A stretch of 64,000 bases of DNA, taken from Actinobacteria bacterium 69-20 (GTDB lineage: Bacteria; Actinomycetota; Actinomycetes; Mycobacteriales; Nakamurellaceae). The notes beneath the pieces were generated by a model. It made no database searches and had not been told where the DNA came from. It saw nothing but the letters and a program-made list of their open reading frames with translations. Below, piece by piece: positions 59,061 through 64,000 of the stretch (positions are counted from its first letter, which is position 1; each line of letters opens with the position of its first letter). The DNA lies in NCBI GenBank assembly GCA_001897425.1, contig MKSW01000006.1:131654-195653 (forward strand). Direction: 5' to 3'. The position numbers and the translations under genes are program-made.

Positions 59061-60039
59061 GTCCGGCGCCGCAGATGTGTCGCCGACGGTGACGACGCAC
59101 CATGACGCCGCCGCACCCGGCGCCGGGATCGGCGGGCGGGCAGGATCGCACGTACCGGCCGCGGCGCCGTCGTCAGCACAGCCAATGCCGCTGCCGGCGG
59201 CGACCGGCGTTCCGCGCCGCGGCCGCAGCGGGACGACCCATCGGCTCTTCGCCTCCGAACTCGCCCTGATCTTCCGCCGCCGCCGCAACCTGGCCGGGCT
59301 CGGCGTGCTCGCGGTGGTGCCGATCATCATCGCCGTGGCGGTGAAGGTGTCGAGCGGCGGCCCGCGCGGCGCGGACTTCTTCGCGGACATCGCCGGAAAC
59401 GGCATGTTCGTCGCGTTGGCGGCCCTGACTGTCGAGATGCCGCTCTTCCTGCCGCTCGCCGTCGCCGCGATCGCTGGCGACTCCGTCGCCGGGGAGGCGA
59501 ACGTCGGCTCGCTGCGGTTCCTGCTCACAGCGCCCGTCGGCAGGAGTCGCCTGCTCGCCGTGAAATACGCTGCGGTGGCGGTCTTCTCGCTCTCCGCAAC
59601 CTTGCTCGTGGCGGTGGTCGGTGCGATCGTCGGGCTCGCCCTCTTCCCCGGCAGCCGCATGACGATGCTGTCCGGGCAACAGGTGTCGCTGCTCGACGGG
59701 CTCGGGCGCACCGGGCTGGCCGTCGTGTACCTGTCGATCGGCTTCGCGGCGCTCGGCGCGATCGGGCTCTTCATCTCGACGCTCACCGAACAGCCGATCG
59801 GCGCCATGATCGCGATCGTGCTGCTGAACGTCGGCATGTTCATCGCCGACGCGATCCCGCAGCTCTCCTGGCTCGCGCCGTGGTTGCTCACCCATTGGTG
59901 GACGTCGTTCGCCGACCTGTTCCGCACGCCGATCCTGTGGGACAACGTGGCGCGCGGCACCATCACCGCGCTCGTCTACCTGGCGATCGGCTACGCCTGC
60001 GCCTGGGCACGCTTCGGCAGCAAGGACGTCACCAGCTGA
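59050..60039 (+). CDS. ABC-2 type exporter permease
   Basis: Membrane subunit of 329 residues. A poorly conserved Pro/Ala-rich N-terminus (about 1-65) precedes about six hydrophobic segments; SVAGEANVGSLRFLLTAPVGRSRLL is typical of ABC-2 permeases. Works with the upstream ATPase and possibly the LolA-like protein; the exported compound is unknown. Confidence 0.9.
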   Translation: MSAESGAADVSPTVTTHHDAAAPGAGIGGRAGSHVPAAAPSSAQPMPLPAATGVPRRGRSGTTHRLFASELALIFRRRRNLAGLGVLAVVPIIIAVAVKVSSGGPRGADFFADIAGNGMFVALAALTVEMPLFLPLAVAAIAGDSVAGEANVGSLRFLLTAPVGRSRLLAVKYAAVAVFSLSATLLVAVVGAIVGLALFPGSRMTMLSGQQVSLLDGLGRTGLAVVYLSIGFAALGAIGLFISTLTEQPIGAMIAIVLLNVGMFIADAIPQLSWLAPWLLTHWWTSFADLFRTPILWDNVARGTITALVYLAIGYACAWARFGSKDVTS

Positions 60040-60117
60040 ACCGGCCCCGCGGCTCTCGGTGATCGGCGGCGTAACGTCGGTGGTGGAGCTGCGGGCGACA
60101 CGCGAGGAGGAAGGCAC

Positions 60118-60564
60118 ATGTTCTCAGGCGTTCGATGGCACGACATGCCAGGCCGGATCGCGACCGGCGCCTACATCCTGAACTCCGGGATCAGCAAACG
60201 ACATGCCACGCCCGAGCGCGCGGGAGGCCTGCACACCATGGCCGCATCGGCGTTCCCCCTCGTGAAGGACATGCCCGCCGAGACATTCGTGCGCCGCCTG
60301 TCCACCGCCGAGATCGTCACGGGTGCGACGCTGCTCAACCCGCTGGTCCCGACGGCTGTCGCCGGGGCCGCGTTGGCTGCGTTCTCCGGAGGGCTCGTCA
60401 CGTTGTACTTCCGGTCGCCGGGGACGCGGCTTCCCGGCAGCATCCGGCCGAGCGACCAGGGCACGGCCTTGGCGAAGGACACCTGGATGTTCGGCATGGC
60501 GCTCGGTTTCCTCATGGATTCCGTCGGCCGCCGGTGCGGCCGGCGCGCCCGCTGCTCGCGGTAG
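60118..60564 (+). CDS. Conserved hypothetical membrane protein (DoxX-like)
   Basis: Protein of 148 residues with two or three hydrophobic segments (AEIVTGATLLNPLVP, then AVAGAALAAFSGGLVTLYF). The pattern resembles DoxX-like proteins common in actinobacteria. Strong ribosome site GAGGAGGAAGG before the ATG. Role unknown. Confidence 0.65.
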   Translation: MFSGVRWHDMPGRIATGAYILNSGISKRHATPERAGGLHTMAASAFPLVKDMPAETFVRRLSTAEIVTGATLLNPLVPTAVAGAALAAFSGGLVTLYFRSPGTRLPGSIRPSDQGTALAKDTWMFGMALGFLMDSVGRRCGRRARCSR

Positions 60565-60647
60565 CCGCCCCTGCGGTCACGCCGCGAGATGACCGTGGCT
60601 GAAGTCATTCTCGCCGCGGCCGCGATGCCGCTCATGGTCTGTGACGG

Positions 60648-61196
60648 TTACGAACCGGGTTTGGCCACGAACGTCGTCATCGGCGCGTTGCCGTGTGCAC
60701 CCGAAGGCGCACCGGTGACCTGGGCCGAGACCGTCGGGGCCAGCTCCGACCGCAGCCGATCGATCTCCGCGCGCAGGTAATCGCGCGTCGCGACCTCGCC
60801 GATCGCCACCCGGAGAGCGGCGAGTTCCCGGGCGACGAACTCGGTGTCGGCGGTCGTTCGCTCCGCACGGTTGCGATCCTCTTGAAGGTTCGCCCGGTCG
60901 CGGTCTGCCTGGCGGTTCTGGGCGAGCAGGATCAGCGGCGCGGCGTACGCGGCCTGAACGGAGAACAACAGGTTCAGCAGGATGAAAGGGTAATGGTCCC
61001 AATGGAAAACGAACGGCAGAGCGTTGAGGATGATCCAGACGACGATCATCATCGACTGCCAGAACAGGAACCGGCCGGTGCCCATGAACCGCGCGATCGC
61101 CTCCGCGAACCGCCCGAACGCGTCGGGGTCGATCTCCAGCGACAGGCGGCCGCCGATCTTGGGTTGATCCAGCCGCCCGAGACGTGCGTCAGCCAT
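60648..61196 (-). CDS. DUF1003 membrane protein
   Basis: Protein of 182 residues with two hydrophobic segments (about 47-90) and a helical, partly coiled-coil C-terminus rich in Arg/Asp/Glu. DUF1003 proteins often neighbour MgtE-like genes; a role in ion homeostasis is suspected only. ATG 61196 chosen because GGAGGTGA lies eight bases upstream, inside the end of the preceding gene. Confidence 0.85.
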   Translation of the reverse strand: MADARLGRLDQPKIGGRLSLEIDPDAFGRFAEAIARFMGTGRFLFWQSMMIVVWIILNALPFVFHWDHYPFILLNLLFSVQAAYAAPLILLAQNRQADRDRANLQEDRNRAERTTADTEFVARELAALRVAIGEVATRDYLRAEIDRLRSELAPTVSAQVTGAPSGAHGNAPMTTFVAKPGS

Positions 61197-62505
61197 GTGT
61201 GTCACCTCCATGCGCAGGGATTGCCGTCATCGTGATGGTGCCCGCATCGGGCATCTCGCCAAGACTCATGGTGCGCCAGTTGCTCGGCAACAGGTGGTCG
61301 AGCACGTCGTCGACGGAGACCGCCCCCAGCAGGTGGCCCTCGTCGTCGACCACCGGCGCGCACACGAGGTTATAGGTCGCGAAGAATCGGGTGACCTCGG
61401 TGAGCGAAGCGTCCTCGGACAGGCGGGGAAGCTCCCGGTCGACGGCCCCGGCGACCAGCTCGAACGGGGCGTCCCGCAGCAGCCGCTGGATGTGCACGCA
61501 TCCGATGTACTGGCCGGTGGGAGTCGACTGCGGCGGACGGCAGACGAAGACCATGGAGGCGAGCGCCGGGGTCAGCTCCTCGTTGCGCACGCGGGCCAGC
61601 GCCTCGGCGAAGGTCGCATCCGGGGTGAGCACCACCGGGTCCGTCGTCATCAGCCCGCCCGCGGTGTCCGATGAGTACTTCAGCAGCCGCTTGACCGGTT
61701 CGGACTCCTCCGGCTCCATCAACTCCAGCAGCCGGTCCTTCATGGTGGACGGCAGCTCGCCGAGCAGGTCGGCCGCGTCGTCCGGGTCCATCGCTTCGAG
61801 AACGTCTGCGGCGCGGGACTCTTCGAGCGAGCCGAGGAGCTCGGTCTGGTCGGACTCGGACAACTCCTCGACGATGTCGGCCAGCCGGTCCAGACTGAGC
61901 GACGCGGCAATCGCCTTACGCAGCGCGGGGGAGAGATCGTGCAGCACGTTCGCGACGTCCGCCGGCTTGAGCCCCTCGAACGACGCGATGAGGGCGTGCA
62001 TGTCACGCGGCAGCGTGCCGAGGATCTCCGGCCCGGTCAGGCCGCGGATGTCCGACCAGCCGAGCACCTGGACGGGAGCGCGGCGCGCGAACGGCCGGGT
62101 GTGCTCCCGGACCGCGACCTGCGTGACAAGCCAATCGCGCGAACGGTTCTGGTCGAGACGGGTGTCGACGACGGTCGCGGCGGTGGCCGTGGTGGCGATC
62201 CGCACCCGGGCACCGATCACCTGCCCGATCAGCAAGGCCTCCGCGGGCCGTTGTTCGAATCCGCGCAGGTTCACCGACCCGGTCGAGAGGGTGACGCCGT
62301 GCGCGTCGATCGATACGACGCGACCCATCGGCACGAAGATCGTGCGGCGATCGGGAAGCTCCACCACGATGCCGAGCGCGCGCGGCGGCTGGCGGTCGAG
62401 CCGGAGGGTAACCACGATGTCGCGGACCTTGCCGATCGGTTCGCCCTTCGGGCTGATGACGGGCATGCCGTTGACCCGCGCCGCGAAGACCCGGGTTGCC
62501 GCCAC
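61189..62505 (-). CDS. MgtE N-domain/CBS protein without transporter domain
   Basis: Cytosolic protein of 438 residues: PRC-barrel-like N-terminus (about 1-130), MgtE N-terminal superhelical repeat (about 165-265, with repeated LxxLxxDxxADLL), and a pair of CBS domains (about 280-415). The membrane channel of MgtE is absent. It may sense magnesium or nucleotides and regulate the adjacent DUF1003 protein or another channel. GTG start, overlaps DUF1003 by eight bases. Resembles mycobacterial Rv1232c. Confidence 0.85.
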   Translation of the reverse strand: MAATRVFAARVNGMPVISPKGEPIGKVRDIVVTLRLDRQPPRALGIVVELPDRRTIFVPMGRVVSIDAHGVTLSTGSVNLRGFEQRPAEALLIGQVIGARVRIATTATAATVVDTRLDQNRSRDWLVTQVAVREHTRPFARRAPVQVLGWSDIRGLTGPEILGTLPRDMHALIASFEGLKPADVANVLHDLSPALRKAIAASLSLDRLADIVEELSESDQTELLGSLEESRAADVLEAMDPDDAADLLGELPSTMKDRLLELMEPEESEPVKRLLKYSSDTAGGLMTTDPVVLTPDATFAEALARVRNEELTPALASMVFVCRPPQSTPTGQYIGCVHIQRLLRDAPFELVAGAVDRELPRLSEDASLTEVTRFFATYNLVCAPVVDDEGHLLGAVSVDDVLDHLLPSNWRTMSLGEMPDAGTITMTAIPAHGGDTHG

Positions 62506-62650
62506 CCGTCAAGCTTAGGAGGCGCACGCGCAGGAAACCCTGTCCCTCCGCGGCACGGCGCGACGCGCGCTCGGTTCGCTGGGCCGATGGGGCTCGTAGC
62601 GGGCCGGAGTGCACGCCCGGGGCATCGCTTTCCGGACGGTGAAAGGGCGC

Positions 62651-62663
62651 GAACATCGTCATA
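62651..62663 (-). repeat. TATGACGNNGTTC motif, copy 10
   Basis: Minus-strand TATGACGATGTTC followed by GCG, intergenic. Confidence 0.9.
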
Positions 62664-62719
62664 GGCGGTGGTGGTGAGCGCCGTGCCGGACCCGCTGATA
62701 TTCCGGATTTGGTGACGCA

Positions 62720-62734
62720 CAGTAGTGGCTACTG
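62720..62734. promoter_or_regulatory. Palindrome upstream of the EAL-HDOD gene
   Basis: CAGTAG-TGG-CTACTG, exact 6-bp arms, about 140 bases before the start codon. Candidate regulatory site. Confidence 0.4.
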
Positions 62735-62872
62735 CGTGGCAAATTCCAGGCATGGTGACTGTCGGTGATACACGCCCGGCCCGGTCAAGTTGCCTGCCGC
62801 CTTGTCGATGAATGGGGTGGCGGAACGCTGCCGCGTCGCCGCCGGTCCTAGACGCGTCGATGGAGGAAACCG

Positions 62873-64000
62873 GTGCCAGCGATCACGGCCGTGGTGGGGC
62901 GTCAGCCCATCCTCGACTGCGAGCGCAAACTCGCCGGCTACGAACTCCTGTACCGCCCGCTGCCGTCGAGCCAACGCGCCGACGACCCCGCGTCGCCACA
63001 TCACTTCGACGGCGACCAGATGACGAACGAAGTCATCTTCAGCGCGCTGGGCCTCGGGATCGAGCGGGTGACCGGCGGCGCCGACATGTTCTGCAACGCC
63101 GATCGCGGCGTGCTCACCGGGCAACTCCCGATCAGCCTGCCGCCCAAGCAGACCGTGATCGAGATCGTGGAGTCCGTGACCGTCGATGACGAGATCCTCG
63201 CCGGGTGCCATGCGTTGAAGGCCGCGGGATACCGTTTGGCGGCAGACGATTTCACCTGGTTCTCCGGTGCCGAGGAGCTGCTCGACCTGGTCGACATCGT
63301 GAAGATCGACCTGCGGGTGACGCCGGCCTTCGAGGTGCCGGCGCTGATGGACCGCTGCCGGCCGTACGAGGTCCAGCTGCTTGCCGAAAAGGTCGAGACC
63401 GCAGGCGAACTCGCCGCATGTGACGCCCTGGGCTTCGACCTGTTCCAGGGCTACTTCCTCGGGCGGCCGACCACCATCAGCGGGCCGGCGCTCGGCGCCT
63501 CGCGCTACGCGGTGATGCGGCTGGCGAGCGCGGTGCTCGACGACGACGTGGACTACGCGGTGATCGAGCAGATCCTGCGGCCGGAACCGGAGCTCTCTTA
63601 CCAGCTCGTGCAACTGGCGTCGATCGGCCGGTTCGGCGAAACCCGGCGCGAGGTACAGAGTCTGCGCCAGGCGTTGGTGTGGATCGGCCTCAACCGGCTG
63701 CGCGGCTGGATCCCCGCGCTGTCGCTGCGCCCGGTCGGCCGGGCCACGGATACCAACCTGCAGGCCGTGCTGACCAGGGCCCGGACCGTGGAGCTGCTGG
63801 CGGACAAGCTGTATCACGGGAAGGGTGACTTCGCTTTCACCGCAGGCATGTTCTCCGCGCTCGACCTGCTGCTGGGCGTGCCCCGGATGAAACTGCCGGC
63901 GATGTTGGAGATCCCGCCCCGCTTGCATGACGCCGTGTTCGACCGCACGACTCAGATCGGTGAGCTCATCGGCTGGGTGATGGACTACGAGCTGGACCGG
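62873..64000 (+). CDS. EAL-HDOD signalling protein (YuxH-like), partial
   Basis: Runs off the window after 376 codons. The N-terminal EAL-like domain (about 6-200) has degenerate motifs: YELLYRPL replaces the EAL signature, and LAADDF and VETAGE recall cyclic-di-GMP phosphodiesterases, so it may bind rather than cut the nucleotide. An HDOD domain (from about residue 205) follows, as in YuxH-type proteins that link cyclic-di-GMP to other outputs. GTG 62873 with GGAGG seven bases upstream. Confidence 0.82.
   Translation, partial: MPAITAVVGRQPILDCERKLAGYELLYRPLPSSQRADDPASPHHFDGDQMTNEVIFSALGLGIERVTGGADMFCNADRGVLTGQLPISLPPKQTVIEIVESVTVDDEILAGCHALKAAGYRLAADDFTWFSGAEELLDLVDIVKIDLRVTPAFEVPALMDRCRPYEVQLLAEKVETAGELAACDALGFDLFQGYFLGRPTTISGPALGASRYAVMRLASAVLDDDVDYAVIEQILRPEPELSYQLVQLASIGRFGETRREVQSLRQALVWIGLNRLRGWIPALSLRPVGRATDTNLQAVLTRARTVELLADKLYHGKGDFAFTAGMFSALDLLLGVPRMKLPAMLEIPPRLHDAVFDRTTQIGELIGWVMDYELDR

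Larger units (their letters stand above)
62506..62872. other. Intergenic region with motif copy 10 and a palindrome
   Basis: About 370 bases between divergent genes. It holds a copy of the 13-bp motif (62651-62663) and the palindrome CAGTAG-TGG-CTACTG (62720-62734), which may be an operator for the EAL-HDOD gene. No gene is evident. Confidence 0.6.

Noticed and set aside
60669..60681. GAACGTCGTCATC near the DUF1003 stop
   Set aside because: One mismatch at the end of the motif; kept as a possible variant but not counted.

Overview
The window is high-GC DNA from an actinobacterium of the mycolic-acid group (order Mycobacteriales, formerly Corynebacteriales). The evidence is gene content and order: tRNA-Ser, SRP RNA, dnaX, glyA, a Rv3717-like amidase, ybaB and recR together; leuA beside ask and asd; a DesA3-like desaturase; DUF2332 and DUF2510 proteins; and many GTG or leaderless starts. 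The genus cannot be fixed from the sequence alone. No rRNA, CRISPR array, transposase or integrase was seen.

Layout. Bases 1-6.5 kb hold purC, a thiolase and a complete ABC importer (binding lipoprotein, two permeases, ATPase). Bases 6.55-13.75 kb are clearly less GC-rich and look acquired: an enoyl-CoA hydratase-like protein, an acyl-CoA ligase with a substituted A10 lysine, a PotDBCA-like importer and a TetR regulator, driven by a probable leaderless promoter with a palindrome over its -10 box. Bases 13.85-20.26 kb are a tight degradation operon: thiolase, SDR, HAD protein, SDR, MaoC hydratase, APH-type kinase and acyl-CoA dehydrogenase. HAD, APH and ACAD appear in the same order as in the fused eukaryotic protein ACAD10, so 4-hydroxyacyl-CoA catabolism is the best hypothesis. 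It ends in a broken glutamine-synthetase-like gene.

Bases 20.8-28.6 kb form a gamma-glutamylation pathway: permease, FadR-type regulator, gamma-glutamyl-amine synthetase, aldehyde dehydrogenase, SDR and a class I amidotransferase hydrolase. A DUF559-like gene flanked by two 71-bp repeats interrupts it. The order of activities fits an amino alcohol (for example ethanolamine) at least as well as putrescine. Two toxin-antitoxin pairs follow (28.8-30.3 kb).

Bases 30.4-64 kb are mostly core: tRNA-Ser(GGA), ffs, dnaX, glyA, amidase, ybaB, recR, a P-loop kinase, TetR/MFS pair, Nei/Fpg glycosylase, ECF sigma with membrane partner, desaturase, cold-shock protein, leuA with a Leu-Leu-Leu leader peptide and attenuator-like hairpin, ask (with internal beta start), asd, acyl-CoA synthetase, S9 peptidase, an ABC-2 exporter with a LolA-like protein, a DUF1003/MgtE-N pair and the start of an EAL-HDOD gene that runs off the window.

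The most unexpected signal is a 13-bp motif, TATGACGNNGTTC (often followed by NCG). It occurs ten times between 30.6 and 62.7 kb, in both orientations, and not once as an exact copy in the first 30 kb. It sits in intergenic gaps and in dispensable protein segments. Base composition alone would predict far less than one copy.
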